DNA from: Marinomonas spartinae
GTDB taxonomy: Bacteria; Pseudomonadota; Gammaproteobacteria; Pseudomonadales; Marinomonadaceae
NCBI RefSeq assembly: GCF_900089775.1
Contig: NZ_FLOB01000009.1
Coordinates: forward strand, 1 to 64,000
Length of the DNA stretch: 64,000 nucleotides
Direction of reading: 5' to 3'
The position numbers and the translations under genes were made by a program. Positions within the stretch are counted from its first letter, which is position 1. The number at the start of each line of letters is the position of its first letter. Shown here piece by piece: positions 25,375 to 35,612 of this stretch. Below the pieces are notes generated by a model. That model was not told the origin of the DNA and did no database searches. It saw only the letters and a list, made by a program, of their open reading frames with translations.

Positions 25375-26268
25375 TTACTCACCTTTTGGGTGCCAAGCAT
25401 GCAAATGCGCTTTACGCATTTTGTCTTTCTCTGCCGCAGAAGCGCCCCAATTATTATTGTAAACTTTGCCTTCCCAATCACCATAGGTTGGGTTAGGAAG
25501 CATAATAAATTTGGTACCAAATAAATGCTTATCTTTCTCAACTGCTGCATAGGTTTGCTTTAACGTCTTGGTTTTAAAGTCTTTGGAGAAGTCATTTAGA
25601 TTATCCCCCATCAACAAGGCAACATCGTAATGTTTTTCAACTTCTAAACGACGTGGCTCTTTATTACTGGTAGTAGAACGAAGTAACACATGTGAGTTAG
25701 TCACTTGTGGGAAGCCTAGTTCACGTAAATTTTTCATGGTCCCCTCACGACCACTTTCTTTACGGTTGGTAATGTAAAAGACACCAACGCCTTTTTCCGC
25801 AGCGTATTGTAAAAAGTCAACCGCACCTGGAATGGCTTTGGCTTGTGCTGCATTCATCCATTGTCCCCAAGTTTTACTTGAGTAACTTTGATTTTTACCA
25901 ATTAACCAAGACTCGTAAGCGCTATTGTCTAAAATGGTTTCATCGGCATCCACAATGACGGCAACTCTTTTCTTACCTTTATGATGAGCAAGGTAGTTAT
26001 CTAACTGCATTTTTGCGAGGTTAAATGCTTGGTAAGCCAATGCTTTATATTCGCCTGACGCTTGTACCCACAAGTTCGCCATCACCAACTGCTCATTTAA
26101 GTCTTTGGTGTCGTAACTTGCTTCATGTGGCATGGGTGATTGAGCTATTTGTGTATTTAACGCTTTGGTATCGCTACTGGTTTCATCTGCCCAACTAGGC
26201 AGCACCATACAGCTACCTAAGACTAACGCGGTGGAAACAACGAAAGAACGAAGTTTTAAAGTCTGCAT
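25375..26268 (-). CDS. hel: Class C acid phosphatase / lipoprotein e(P4) 5'-nucleotidase
   Basis: 297 residues. A lipobox LGSC (Cys about residue 20) indicates an outer-membrane lipoprotein. HAD motifs are VDADETILDN (nucleophile Asp), ITNRKESGREG and LLMGDNLNDF, all characteristic of the e(P4) family. It releases phosphate from nucleotides such as NMN, AMP and pyridoxal-type esters at the cell surface, helping nutrient scavenging. The start ATG follows GGGAG. It ends at the strong terminator at 25277. Confidence 0.93.
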   Translation of the reverse strand: MQTLKLRSFVVSTALVLGSCMVLPSWADETSSDTKALNTQIAQSPMPHEASYDTKDLNEQLVMANLWVQASGEYKALAYQAFNLAKMQLDNYLAHHKGKKRVAVIVDADETILDNSAYESWLIGKNQSYSSKTWGQWMNAAQAKAIPGAVDFLQYAAEKGVGVFYITNRKESGREGTMKNLRELGFPQVTNSHVLLRSTTSNKEPRRLEVEKHYDVALLMGDNLNDFSKDFKTKTLKQTYAAVEKDKHLFGTKFIMLPNPTYGDWEGKVYNNNWGASAAEKDKMRKAHLHAWHPKGE

Positions 26269-26436
26269 TGCTTAACTCCCATGTATCATCCTATAAAGCC
26301 ATCATAAAATGGACTATTTCATAAAAAATGCTCACACAACATGAACATATGCATCACAATATACCCCCAACCTCATTTGAGTTCGAGTGGAAAGTGTCTT
26401 AAAAACGGCCTTAACCAAACGCTTAATCGGTTTAAT

Positions 26437-27285
26437 CTACTCGTAATCGCCTTGCACGGTCACACGGTGAAGCTTTCTCGGTTGATCGTCATAATCTGTC
26501 ACGGCGAAATGCTGAGTGACCCTATTATCCCAAATAGCTACTGAGTCCGCTTGCCACTGGAAACGGACATGAAATTCAGGCTGACGCGCGATGGCAAAGA
26601 GCCGCTCTAACAAAGCTTGGCTTTGTGCGTCGCTCAAACCAGCAATTGAGCGAGTGAATTGCTCATTGATAAACAAAACCTCTTCATTTGTTTCTGAATG
26701 ACGCGTCACTATAGGACGAATAATCGGTGGGTATGCCTGAGATTTTTGCGCCACTCGGCTGTTACCCGCCTCGTCTATGTCGTCGTAGCGGCTGCCTGCA
26801 AAGGCGTGTAATCCATGAATGGCTTGCATCGACCGAAGTGTGGTTTGATCTTCTTTTGCTAAGCTGGCAAACACGGCAGCCATATTACACCAAATGGTAT
26901 CGCCCCCTTTTGGCGGCACATGCTGAGCATGCAAGATAGAGCATTTAGGTGGAATTTTCTGCCAAGTCATGTCCGTATGCCAGAAGCTTTCACCTGGTGG
27001 GTTTCCACGTGAGGTTTCGATAATGACAACTTGATCAAATTCCGCTAAATGAGGGAAAAAAGGATGGGCAGGCTCTAGCTCACCAAAGCGCTTACCGAGG
27101 GCTAAATGCGCTTCCGGTGACAGTTTTTGATCACGAAAAAATATGACTTTGTAGCGCAAAAAAGCCAGATAAAGCTGATCAAAAATCGTGTTGTTCAACT
27201 CAGCTAGGTTGATACCCTCAATGAGAGCCCCCAGTGAACCCGCTAATGGTGTAATGGTGAGTTTGTTATCAATCGAATCCGTCAT
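26437..27285 (-). CDS. tauD: TauD/TfdA-family Fe(II)/2-oxoglutarate dioxygenase
   Basis: 282 residues. The iron site is HTD in FWHTDMTW (about residues 103-105) with the distal His in RVTQHFA; Arg in RKLHRVTV binds 2-oxoglutarate. The length and GGDTIWCNM segment fit taurine dioxygenase, which releases sulfite from taurine, but the family includes other substrates (2,4-D, alkyl sulfates). No taurine transport genes adjoin it, so the exact substrate is not sure. Confidence 0.85.
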   Translation of the reverse strand: MTDSIDNKLTITPLAGSLGALIEGINLAELNNTIFDQLYLAFLRYKVIFFRDQKLSPEAHLALGKRFGELEPAHPFFPHLAEFDQVVIIETSRGNPPGESFWHTDMTWQKIPPKCSILHAQHVPPKGGDTIWCNMAAVFASLAKEDQTTLRSMQAIHGLHAFAGSRYDDIDEAGNSRVAQKSQAYPPIIRPIVTRHSETNEEVLFINEQFTRSIAGLSDAQSQALLERLFAIARQPEFHVRFQWQADSVAIWDNRVTQHFAVTDYDDQPRKLHRVTVQGDYE

Positions 27286-27314
27286 AGTGACCTTTGTCTC
27301 GAAACCCGGTTACT

Positions 27315-27674
27315 TCAATGCAGCGTAGACAGACGCTTAAAGCGTTCTTCCCACTTGCCACCGTGCAAACGCTGGCAAGTTTCTTCGCTATCAAAAAATA
27401 CATGGGAGCGAATGTTTTTTATCTTAATATTCACCGCGCTTAACTTTGCTTGAATATGATCGTAAAGGAAGACGTCTTGTTGTGCATCTAAAGCTTGCTT
27501 TTGTTCATCGTCCGTTTCAAATACACAAACGATTTTTAACGATTGGGGGAATACATCGAAGTTGACCAAGTGCGTCAACCATACAAAGCCCTTAATCGTA
27601 CCCAAGGCTTCATCACAAACGGCAGTTAACGCTTCTCTTAGGGTCTTCTCAATTTTCTTATCCGATTTTTTCAT
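27315..27674 (-). CDS. Conserved hypothetical protein (about 119 aa)
   Basis: A conserved gammaproteobacterial family, sometimes labelled as Fis-family regulator without evidence. Visible segments are EALGTIKGFVWLTHLVNFDVFPQSLKIVCVFETD and SHVFFDSEETCQRLHGGKWEERF. No helix-turn-helix is evident. ATG 27674 gives the family start KKSDKKIEKTLREAL; the frame opens five codons earlier. Function unknown. Confidence 0.8.
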   Translation of the reverse strand: MKKSDKKIEKTLREALTAVCDEALGTIKGFVWLTHLVNFDVFPQSLKIVCVFETDDEQKQALDAQQDVFLYDHIQAKLSAVNIKIKNIRSHVFFDSEETCQRLHGGKWEERFKRLSTLH

Positions 27675-27851
27675 ATCACCATATACCACAAACCAAGAGT
27701 TAAGAGTGTAACCGCTAAAATGTGACTGACAAGTCTACTAGACTCATTCTATCCGTGATAAATGACATAAGTTTTACCAGCTTTTTCCTCCGAAATATCG
27801 TATCATCCGCGCTATTTACTTTTGTTCACTCTTTAGACCTTGATACCTCTT

Positions 27852-29465
27852 ATGATACGACTTTCGAATATCCAATTACCGCTAGACCACAACGAAGCGG
27901 CACTGGAAAACGCGATTTTATCGACCCTCAATATCGCTGCTGAGCAACTCGTCCGCTTTAATATTTTCCGTCGTGGTTACGATGCTCGGAAAAAAACACG
28001 CATAATGCTGATTTATACCCTAGATGTGGAAACCAGCTGTAACGAAGTGCTATTAAGCCAGTTTGCTGACCATCAACAAGTCAAAGAAACGCCAGATTTA
28101 GAGTATCATCCCGTCGCACAAGCACCTGTGACACTAACGCAGCGCCCTATTGTTATCGGCTTTGGCCCTTGTGGTTTACTAGCCGCCCTAGTACTAGCAC
28201 AAATGGGCTACAAGCCAATCGTTCTAGAGCGTGGCAAAGAAGTACGAGAGCGCACGAAAGACACTTTTGGTTTCTGGCGTAAGAAGATTTTAAATACTGA
28301 ATCCAACGTCCAGTTTGGTGAAGGGGGAGCGGGAACCTTCTCTGATGGCAAACTCTATAGCCAAGTCAAAGACCCGAAACAATACAGTCGTAAAGTCCTT
28401 AACGAGTTCGTGGCCGCCGGTGCACCAGACGAAATTCTTTACGTCAGTAAACCGCACATTGGCACATTTAAATTGGTCGCCATGGTGGAAAAAATGCGCG
28501 CTCAGATTTTGGAGCTAGGCGGTGAAATTCGCTTCAGTTCCCGAGTGGAGGATTTACACATTGAAAATGGTCAAATTACAGGCGTCACTCTAGCAAATGG
28601 CGAACAACTTCACTCCCGTCACATTGCCATCGCCATTGGTCACAGTGCACGTGATACCTTTGAAATGCTTCACAATAAGGGCGTTTACATCGAGGCTAAG
28701 CCGTTCTCCGTAGGCTTTCGTATTGAGCATGAGCAATCGACCATAGATAAAGCCCGCTTTGGTCCGAATGCAGGCAATGAGATCCTTGGAGCAGCAGACT
28801 ACAAATTAGTCCATCACTGTAAAAATGGTCGTTCCGTTTACAGTTTCTGTATGTGCCCTGGCGGGACCGTCGTGGCGGCCACATCAGAAGAAAACCGCGT
28901 AGTCACTAACGGCATGAGTCAGTATTCTCGTAATGAGCGTAACGCCAACAGTGCCATTGTCGTCGGCATCGACCCTTCGGATTACCCTGGTGGTCCCTTG
29001 GCAGGCATTGAATTCCAGCGCAAATTAGAAAGCCTTGCTTACGAACTTGGTGGCAGTAATTACGACGCACCGGCGCAAACCGTCGGGGCTTTTTTAAGAA
29101 ATGAAACACCAAAAAAACTCGGCTCAGTCACTCCTTCTTTTAAACCTGGCATCAAGCTCACGAACCTTGCTGACGCTCTACCTGACTTTTGTATCGAAGC
29201 GATTCGTGAGGCGATTCCCGCTTTCAATAAGAAGATTCGGGGCTTTGCCCTAGATGATGCCCTACTCACAGGGGTAGAAACACGCACCTCTGCGCCAATT
29301 AATATCAAACGCGACCCTGATACCTTAGAAAGCATCAATATCAAAGGCTTATACCCTGCGGGTGAAGGGGCAGGCTACGCTGGCGGCATTATGTCGGCCG
29401 CCATCGATGGTATTAAAATCGCCGAAGCCATGGCATTGAGCATCAATAAGACAACAATCGGCTAA
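27852..29465 (+). CDS. FAD-dependent dehydrogenase (COG2509 type)
   Basis: 537 residues. An N-terminal domain (about 1-90) with RRGYDARKK precedes the FAD-binding GFGPCGLLAALVLAQMG (about residues 101-117), QFGEGGAGTFSDGKL, AIGHSARDTFEML and the C-terminal GEGAGYAGGIMSAAIDG. This large flavoprotein family is widespread but its reaction is unknown. ATG 27852 is chosen over an in-frame TTG at 27840. It is divergent from the 27315 gene. Confidence 0.88.
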   Translation: MIRLSNIQLPLDHNEAALENAILSTLNIAAEQLVRFNIFRRGYDARKKTRIMLIYTLDVETSCNEVLLSQFADHQQVKETPDLEYHPVAQAPVTLTQRPIVIGFGPCGLLAALVLAQMGYKPIVLERGKEVRERTKDTFGFWRKKILNTESNVQFGEGGAGTFSDGKLYSQVKDPKQYSRKVLNEFVAAGAPDEILYVSKPHIGTFKLVAMVEKMRAQILELGGEIRFSSRVEDLHIENGQITGVTLANGEQLHSRHIAIAIGHSARDTFEMLHNKGVYIEAKPFSVGFRIEHEQSTIDKARFGPNAGNEILGAADYKLVHHCKNGRSVYSFCMCPGGTVVAATSEENRVVTNGMSQYSRNERNANSAIVVGIDPSDYPGGPLAGIEFQRKLESLAYELGGSNYDAPAQTVGAFLRNETPKKLGSVTPSFKPGIKLTNLADALPDFCIEAIREAIPAFNKKIRGFALDDALLTGVETRTSAPINIKRDPDTLESINIKGLYPAGEGAGYAGGIMSAAIDGIKIAEAMALSINKTTIG

Positions 29466-29467
29466 AA

Positions 29468-30892
29468 TCATCCATTTTCAGGCTGCTTGGTAGCAAGCAG
29501 CCTGTCAGTGGTGTTGACTTGGTAAAACAAACCATATGGCGCATTGTGGACACGGCTACGTTGACTCAATACCAAGATGGTTAATATCAATGCCAAGCCT
29601 TCTGTAATGGGAGCCGCATACCAAATTCCCCATTCAGAAAAGAACAATGGCAAAATAAAAATTAACGGCAGAGAAAACGCATAGGTTTTCATAATCCCCA
29701 AAATACCAGCTCTTCTCGCATCACCAATAGCCTGAAAAAACATGCTAATCATCATCTGTGGCCCCACCAAAAACAGTGCCAACGTCGAAAAGGGTAAAAT
29801 CCGCACCACGCCTTCAATAACCGCCTGATCACTAACAAATAATGCCCCTAAATCGCGTCTAAACACAAAAGCGATGGCCTGAAAACACAAGCAATAGACA
29901 AAGGCAGCAGCCAGAGCGATTTTGATACTGGCATTGACTCGGGCTAATTGATTGGCCCCGACGTTATTCCCGACAATAGCTTGGAATGCCATACTCAACC
30001 CCAGTAAAGGCAGAAAAATAAATGTCATTAAACGGGTGATAATGCCATAAGCTCCCACAGTCGTTGCGTAATTCGTCGCATCCCACGTTTGCAAATTGTA
30101 TAAAATAGCACCCGATGTTAATGCTAAACCGATATAATTTAAGCTAGAAGGTGCCCCTAGCGACAAAAACTCCAGCCAATGCTGTCGTGATCTAGAAAGT
30201 AAAACAACCTGAAGCTTAATTTTATTACGATGGCGTTTTCGATACAAAAAAACCATTACCAAAGACATCGCCTGAGCCAGAACCGTTCCCCATGCTGAAC
30301 CAGCAACCCCCCAATGCATACCAACAATCAGCCAATAGTTAAATAGCCCATTGAACAACACAGAGGAAAGAGACACCACCGACATAAACAACACTCGGCC
30401 TTCACACCGTAAGCTATTGCTATTAATAGCTAAAATAAACACCAACGGTGAGCAGAACACTAAAATAGCAATGTAGCGATAACCCATGTCGGCAATCTGT
30501 CCTGAGCCATGACTAACCGCCGCTGTTAACGCATGCCCTCCGATCAAAAAAAGCCCGATCAACACCCCAGATACCACTAACGACAAACTAATGGCTTGGG
30601 AAAAGACTTCCACCACACGAGAATACTCTCCTGCCCCTAATTGCCGCGCCATCAAACTGGCAAAGCCATTCGACACAAGCGTTGATAAGGCAACAATCAA
30701 TATAAACGCTGGAAACATAGAGGTGACGGCAGTCAAAGCATCCGCCCCAACAAACACCCCCAGAAAATAGGCATCTACTAATGAAAAAGAACCATTCACT
30801 AACATGATCAAAATAATAGGGGCTGCCGTTTTTAGAAATACAACGGGCAGAGGCGCATGTAAAAAATAATTCGTTTTATGAGTGTCTGTCAT
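29468..30892 (-). CDS. MATE-family efflux transporter
   Basis: 474 residues with about twelve hydrophobic segments and the MATE signatures PIILIMLVNGSFSLVDAYFLG and MAFQAIVGNNVGANQLARV. It exports drugs or other cations by Na+ or H+ antiport. The start overlaps the stop of the DUF2239 gene by four bases (ATGA), so the two are coupled. Confidence 0.92.
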   Translation of the reverse strand: MTDTHKTNYFLHAPLPVVFLKTAAPIILIMLVNGSFSLVDAYFLGVFVGADALTAVTSMFPAFILIVALSTLVSNGFASLMARQLGAGEYSRVVEVFSQAISLSLVVSGVLIGLFLIGGHALTAAVSHGSGQIADMGYRYIAILVFCSPLVFILAINSNSLRCEGRVLFMSVVSLSSVLFNGLFNYWLIVGMHWGVAGSAWGTVLAQAMSLVMVFLYRKRHRNKIKLQVVLLSRSRQHWLEFLSLGAPSSLNYIGLALTSGAILYNLQTWDATNYATTVGAYGIITRLMTFIFLPLLGLSMAFQAIVGNNVGANQLARVNASIKIALAAAFVYCLCFQAIAFVFRRDLGALFVSDQAVIEGVVRILPFSTLALFLVGPQMMISMFFQAIGDARRAGILGIMKTYAFSLPLIFILPLFFSEWGIWYAAPITEGLALILTILVLSQRSRVHNAPYGLFYQVNTTDRLLATKQPENG

Positions 30893-31458
30893 GAAGGGTA
30901 TCTTCCATTATGTAAGTCTGCGATATGCAGAAACTTGTCCATGAGAAAAGCTTTAACGTCATCAGGCCATGAGTCAATCGCTGTTTCAAAGCTTACTTTA
31001 CTATTGCGGTATAAAGCACGACTTGCTTCTTCGAAACCCGGTTCATCCGCTAAAAAGGCTAGCATAAATTTATCTAACTGCTGTTGCTTAATCGCCACTC
31101 TATCTTCAATGGTGGCCTTTCTTTGCGCCTCATCCACTAGTCGCCTTAGAGCGGCCGATGCACCGCCTTTTTGTGCTGATAGCCATTCCCAATGACGAGG
31201 TAACAAGGTCACCTCTTTGGCTTTGACCCCCAACTTGGGTCGGCCACGCTTTCCCGTCTGTTCTTTATTTGACGATAGGTTTTTAAGTACCGTCGTTGTG
31301 TCGCCATACCAACTAAAATCCACTCGTTGGCAATTTTCTTCCTTAAAGACCATGGGCTCAATATTGCCACCCAACCGCTTTACCTGATGAACAATCTCTT
31401 CCAATGTCCCTCTAGCAACGATTTTTTTATCATAGATGGCCAAATATTGCGCGCTCAT
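30889..31458 (-). CDS. DUF2239 family protein
   Basis: 189 residues. The signature KRGRPKLGVKAKEVTLLPRHWEWL and GGASAALRRLVDEA is that of DUF2239, a small family of unknown role with a possible DNA-binding character from its basic GRP segment. It precedes a MATE exporter with a four-base overlap and has a long inverted repeat upstream, so it may regulate the exporter; that is inference. Confidence 0.88.
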   Translation of the reverse strand: MSAQYLAIYDKKIVARGTLEEIVHQVKRLGGNIEPMVFKEENCQRVDFSWYGDTTTVLKNLSSNKEQTGKRGRPKLGVKAKEVTLLPRHWEWLSAQKGGASAALRRLVDEAQRKATIEDRVAIKQQQLDKFMLAFLADEPGFEEASRALYRNSKVSFETAIDSWPDDVKAFLMDKFLHIADLHNGRYPS

Positions 31459-31490
31459 TTTCCTATCTCGCTCTAGTTGCTTAGATTATA

Positions 31491-31543
31491 TTTTATCTGG
31501 GTAAAAATATAATAACAGGGTAATATTTTTTATCCAGATAAAA
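31491..31543. promoter_or_regulatory. Long imperfect inverted repeat before the DUF2239/MATE genes
   Basis: TTTTATCTGG (31491-31500) and CCAGATAAAA (31534-31543) are perfect complements, and pairing continues inward with few mismatches (GTAAAAATAT / ATATTTTTTA). It is 33-85 bp upstream of the start, so it is a candidate operator with the promoter. Confidence 0.5.
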
Positions 31544-31588
31544 ATTTAGCAAACTCCCTAAAACACCACCGCACAATCTGTTAAGCAC

Positions 31589-31620
31589 AAAAAAGGGCCA
31601 TCTAATCAATAGACGACCCT
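31589..31620 (-). terminator. Terminator of the CMD-family gene
   Basis: On the minus strand AGGG(T)C(G)TCTA pairs with TAGA(T)G(G)CCCT and is followed by TTTTTT. It is 65 bp past the stop at 31686. Confidence 0.85.
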
Positions 31621-31685
31621 GCCATATAATCTATATAAAATATTAGCGCTGATAACGGGTGTTTTACAGCGACCATTTTCTTAAG

Positions 31686-32081
31686 CTATGGGGCTTCAAC
31701 CAACTCAATCCCTCGCTCAGCAAACACTTCTTTGGCCACAAACAGCCCGTTTAGCGCCGCAGGAAACCCTGCATAGAGGGCCATTTGCATTAAGATTTCG
31801 ACAATTTCTTTTGGTGAACAACCCACATTCAGAGCAGCATGAAGATGGACTTTCAGTTGCGGGGCCGCATTGCCCAATGCGGTTAAAGCGGCCACCGTCG
31901 CGATTTCACGTGATTTTAAATCCAAACCAGGACGGCTATAGATGTCACCAAAACCAAACTCTATCATTAACGTAGCAAATTCTGGGGCGATAGATTGCAG
32001 GGCATCCACCACCTTTTGGCCTTGTTCGCCATCTATTTCAGCCAATTTCTCCAATCCTAATTGATAACGATCTTCACTCAT
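31686..32081 (-). CDS. Carboxymuconolactone decarboxylase (CMD/AhpD-like) protein
   Basis: 131 residues with the AhpD-like helical fold: [17 protein letters not shown] and [36 protein letters not shown] His at HLHAALN and a single Cys are present, unlike the CXXC of true AhpD, so this is of the 4-carboxymuconolactone decarboxylase/uncharacterised type. It is divergent from the LysR gene, which probably controls it. Confidence 0.88.
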   Translation of the reverse strand: MSEDRYQLGLEKLAEIDGEQGQKVVDALQSIAPEFATLMIEFGFGDIYSRPGLDLKSREIATVAALTALGNAAPQLKVHLHAALNVGCSPKEIVEILMQMALYAGFPAALNGLFVAKEVFAERGIELVEAP

Positions 32082-32206
32082 ATCCGACTCCTATTTCTTA
32101 CCCATGTTTCATGCTCAATTCAATGATTGATCCGCGACACCAACCTTAATGGTTGCTACTATGCCACTTTTCATAAGCGAAATATCTATCAAATAAAGAA
32201 AAGTCA

Positions 32207-32224
32207 TTTTTCAAAATTGAAAAA
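32207..32224. promoter_or_regulatory. Candidate LysR operator
   Basis: TTTTTCAA-AA-TTGAAAAA is an 18-bp palindrome with an AA centre. It is in the divergent control region, 16 bp before the LysR start, where autoregulation sites usually lie. Confidence 0.5.
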
Positions 32225-32239
32225 CAGTAGGGGCCTATA

Positions 32240-33103
32240 ATGCATGAATTGATGTGGGACGATACCAAAGCCTTTTTAGCCTTGGCGCGCTTTGGCACTT
32301 TAACGGCGGCGGCTAAATCACTCGACATCGGGATTGCAACGCTATCAAGAAAAATAGAGCGTCTTGAGCATAGTTTAGCAACCCCCCTCTTCTTACGCTT
32401 TCAGACAGGCTACCAACTGACCGATGAAGGAAAACATTTACTCAGCAGTGCAGAAGAAATGGAAAACGCTGCGTTTGCGTTTACAAAACGAGCGGAAAAA
32501 ACCACGCAATTGATAGGCAGAGTCAAAGTGGCCACAGCAGAAAACCTCGCAACCCAACTGGTGTTACCCGCATTAGGCCTCTTTCAGCAGGCTCACCCCC
32601 TCTTACACATCGATATGGTCACCGATATTCATACCGTCAACTTACATCGACGCGATGCCGATCTTGCCCTGCGTATGGTGCGTCCTACTAATGGCAATGT
32701 CCGCTTTCAACGGGTCGGTACACTAGGCTATGGACTCTATGCCAGTCGCCAATATCAGGAAGAATCCAGCGGCCATGATGAGAACTTTATTCAATGGGGA
32801 GAGCACTACGAGCAGTTACCCGCCGCACAATGGATAACTCAACGATTAGCAGGAAAAGCCCCTGTGCTGACAACAACCTCCGTAGCTACTCAAGTCAGTG
32901 CTTGTTTAGCCGATGTAGGCTTATCTGTCTTACCCCACCTTGTAGCACGACCAGCAGGATTAGTTTGTCTCGCCGAGATTCCCGAGGTTAATCAAGAAAT
33001 CTACTTGGTTATTCAAAGCGATTTAACGCAATCCAAACGTATTCGTGTCGTGGCGGACTTTCTTATAGAATTAGTCAAACAGCATCAGGATGACTTGAGT
33101 TAA
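32240..33103 (+). CDS. LysR-family transcriptional regulator
   Basis: 287 residues. The N-terminal helix-turn-helix is GTLTAAAKSLDIGIATLSRKIERLEHSL (residues about 17-43), followed by the effector-binding domain. It is divergent from the CMD gene, with an 18-bp palindrome in between, so it likely controls both. The effector is unknown. Confidence 0.92.
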   Translation: MHELMWDDTKAFLALARFGTLTAAAKSLDIGIATLSRKIERLEHSLATPLFLRFQTGYQLTDEGKHLLSSAEEMENAAFAFTKRAEKTTQLIGRVKVATAENLATQLVLPALGLFQQAHPLLHIDMVTDIHTVNLHRRDADLALRMVRPTNGNVRFQRVGTLGYGLYASRQYQEESSGHDENFIQWGEHYEQLPAAQWITQRLAGKAPVLTTTSVATQVSACLADVGLSVLPHLVARPAGLVCLAEIPEVNQEIYLVIQSDLTQSKRIRVVADFLIELVKQHQDDLS

Positions 33104-33165
33104 TGTATTTCTTCCGCGTTTAACAGAACAGTCACTACCCGCTAAAAGAAGCCTAAATACTCGCT

Positions 33166-35376
33166 CTAGTTTGCCGATTCTACACCTTTAATATCACGAC
33201 CATGTACCTGAACCTGCAGTTCGTGAGTTAACAGACGAATTTGCCTTAGCTCTCCTAATAGAGACTGAAACTGGGACAGAACAAAATAATGACGCTCATC
33301 GTCCTCTGCAGGACAGTCATCCAATAACTTTTTCAGGCGCTCAAATTCTGCTGAGCTATCGGATACTAAACTTTTCTGCTCAAGGCTCTGGGCGACTTCT
33401 TGCAGGCTTTCCACAATATAGGTGCCTGCCGAAACCAGTAATTCATTACTGGGCTGCTCAATCAAAGCACCACGATGGGCCCCAAAAGCGGCAATGTAGT
33501 TGAATAAGGTATGGCTGCGAATTACCAAGCGCTGCCATAACTCGGCGTCTCGACGAAAATGCCCAGGCTCTTGCAGCATACTCACCAAAGTGGAGGTTAA
33601 CAAAGCATCTGCATTATAGGCACGACGTCGACTACGGCGATAGGCTTGTTCGCTCATGTCCTCTTCACGATAGAAACGCATCAACTCTTGCAAATATTCC
33701 GCACTGCGCCGCAACCCTTCAGCAAAGGTCATCGGTAATTGGCGATAAAACCAATCGGGTAAAATAAAAAATACGGCTAGCCAGGAAATCACACTACCAA
33801 TAAAGGTATCGACCAATCGTGGCCAAATCACCGCATAACCGTCCGCAACCTGATTAAAGCAACAGACCACCAACAGGGTAATCGCGGCGGTTGCCAGCAC
33901 ATAACGATTATTTCGCGAAAGGAAGAACACCACGCCCGCCACAACGGCAATCAATAACTGAATGAACTCCACAGGGAAGAGTGTTATCAAGGACCATGCC
34001 GCCACTAAACCAAGTACAGTGCCAGCCATGCGTTCGTATAAGCGTTTGCGGGTGGACCCAAACGTTGGCTGACAAACAAATAAGGTTGTCAGCATGACCC
34101 AATACCCCACGTCCAAGTCTACATTTTGTATAATGACATAGCCGCAGGTCAGTGCAATCGACATCCTTACCGCATGCCGAAACACCTGAGACTTTGGCGT
34201 TAGCTGGTCGAGGATTTGGCTGAAAATAGACCGAAATGTCACGCGCGGCTGAGGAATTTGTTGCGAGGCGTCTGTTAAAGATACATCCTCTAATTGTCGA
34301 GCTTTATCAAGCTCTTGCTGTAACGCCATCACGTTATCAGTCAGCTGTCGCAACGAACGAAAGAGACGCCATTGTGTCGGTAAAGCTTCTCTCTCTAAAT
34401 AGGCCATAGAGCGTTGCACCCCCGCAATGGCCTCTTCACTATCATGAAGATCAATGGACTGACTGGTGCGGATAGCTTCACCAATTTGTCGGCAACTCGA
34501 CCCCGCCGCCGATAACTGACGCTGTAAACGAAACAAGATGTCACTGTGAAAAAAGGTTTCGGCTAAATCCGAATAATTGTAGTGAGAGGAGCTGGCTCGT
34601 TCATGAATGGCCTGAGCAATAAAATACAAACGAATATATCGACCTAACCTAGGACTGGTTGGCTCATTATCAATACGACTCACTAAAATCTCTCGCACGC
34701 GATTCAGTGCAATGACCACTTGCCCGTGCTGTTGAGCCAAATCCAATCGCAGTGCATCCATCGAACTGCTACTGAGTATCGGGAACAGTTTAGATTTCAC
34801 TTTGAGATAGAGGCCGACTTCAATATACAGCGCTGCCAAAGCTTGTCGTAATGGCACATGAACAAACAATGCCGCCCAAATAATCGACAACAAGCCATAC
34901 CACAAGGCCCCCAAGCCTAATAACAGCGGCTCGTACCAAATAGGAACTTCATGGGTGGCTTGATTTAAGCCTATCATGGTGTAAACAGCGAGAATCAATG
35001 TTGCTTGAGAGATCACACCATAACGGCGCCCTAAGGCCCCTCCCATAGACAAACAAAACGCAATCAGGGAAAGGGAGATACCAAACGCCCAAGGGTGGGG
35101 CATCAATAATCGCACGCCAAATGAGACGACAATGAATAAGAATAAGGTAATAGATAATGCGCGGATACGTCCCAGCCAATCGTCTTCCGTTTCCGCTAAT
35201 GCGCTGGCAATCACCCCAAGAAACAGCGGAATAACTAAAGAGACATAATCTAATCCCCAACTTAACGCCATGGCCCCGCACAGTGCGATAGATACACGAA
35301 TGCCGTAAGACAGCTGTCCAACGCCCCCTGCCTTAGTTAACTTCTGTAGGGATATCTTAAAGCGACCAATTGCCAA
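33166..35376 (-). CDS. YccS/FUSC-family inner membrane protein
   Basis: 736 residues with two blocks of about five to six membrane segments (about 25-190 and 415-540) separated by a long soluble domain, the YccS/YhfK architecture of the fusaric acid resistance superfamily. The repeated PTFGSTRKRLYERMAGTVLG motif marks the second block. Members are thought to export aromatic acids, but this is not proven for YccS. The gene is on its own and divergent from the transglutaminase gene. Confidence 0.9.
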   Translation of the reverse strand: MAIGRFKISLQKLTKAGGVGQLSYGIRVSIALCGAMALSWGLDYVSLVIPLFLGVIASALAETEDDWLGRIRALSITLFLFIVVSFGVRLLMPHPWAFGISLSLIAFCLSMGGALGRRYGVISQATLILAVYTMIGLNQATHEVPIWYEPLLLGLGALWYGLLSIIWAALFVHVPLRQALAALYIEVGLYLKVKSKLFPILSSSSMDALRLDLAQQHGQVVIALNRVREILVSRIDNEPTSPRLGRYIRLYFIAQAIHERASSSHYNYSDLAETFFHSDILFRLQRQLSAAGSSCRQIGEAIRTSQSIDLHDSEEAIAGVQRSMAYLEREALPTQWRLFRSLRQLTDNVMALQQELDKARQLEDVSLTDASQQIPQPRVTFRSIFSQILDQLTPKSQVFRHAVRMSIALTCGYVIIQNVDLDVGYWVMLTTLFVCQPTFGSTRKRLYERMAGTVLGLVAAWSLITLFPVEFIQLLIAVVAGVVFFLSRNNRYVLATAAITLLVVCCFNQVADGYAVIWPRLVDTFIGSVISWLAVFFILPDWFYRQLPMTFAEGLRRSAEYLQELMRFYREEDMSEQAYRRSRRRAYNADALLTSTLVSMLQEPGHFRRDAELWQRLVIRSHTLFNYIAAFGAHRGALIEQPSNELLVSAGTYIVESLQEVAQSLEQKSLVSDSSAEFERLKKLLDDCPAEDDERHYFVLSQFQSLLGELRQIRLLTHELQVQVHGRDIKGVESAN

Positions 35377-35612
35377 GAAAACGCTCCTAAATCAATAACT
35401 AAAAATGCTGTATTGGGATACCTAATTGAAGTCTAAACGGACACTGATTGGACTACAAGACAACGGAGCCAATCCTCTAACGAACAGCGAAAAAATCCGT
35501 ATTCTTCACTAGAAATAGGAATTTATCGGCTATCGCAAAGAAAACACAAAATTAAACAGCGCTTATAACAAAGAGATGCTAGTGTAAAAACCAGACAATC
35601 AATCGGTGGGAC

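Noticed and set aside
27315..27674. Fis-family transcription factor
   Set aside because: The family is sometimes given this name, but no helix-turn-helix is visible here.
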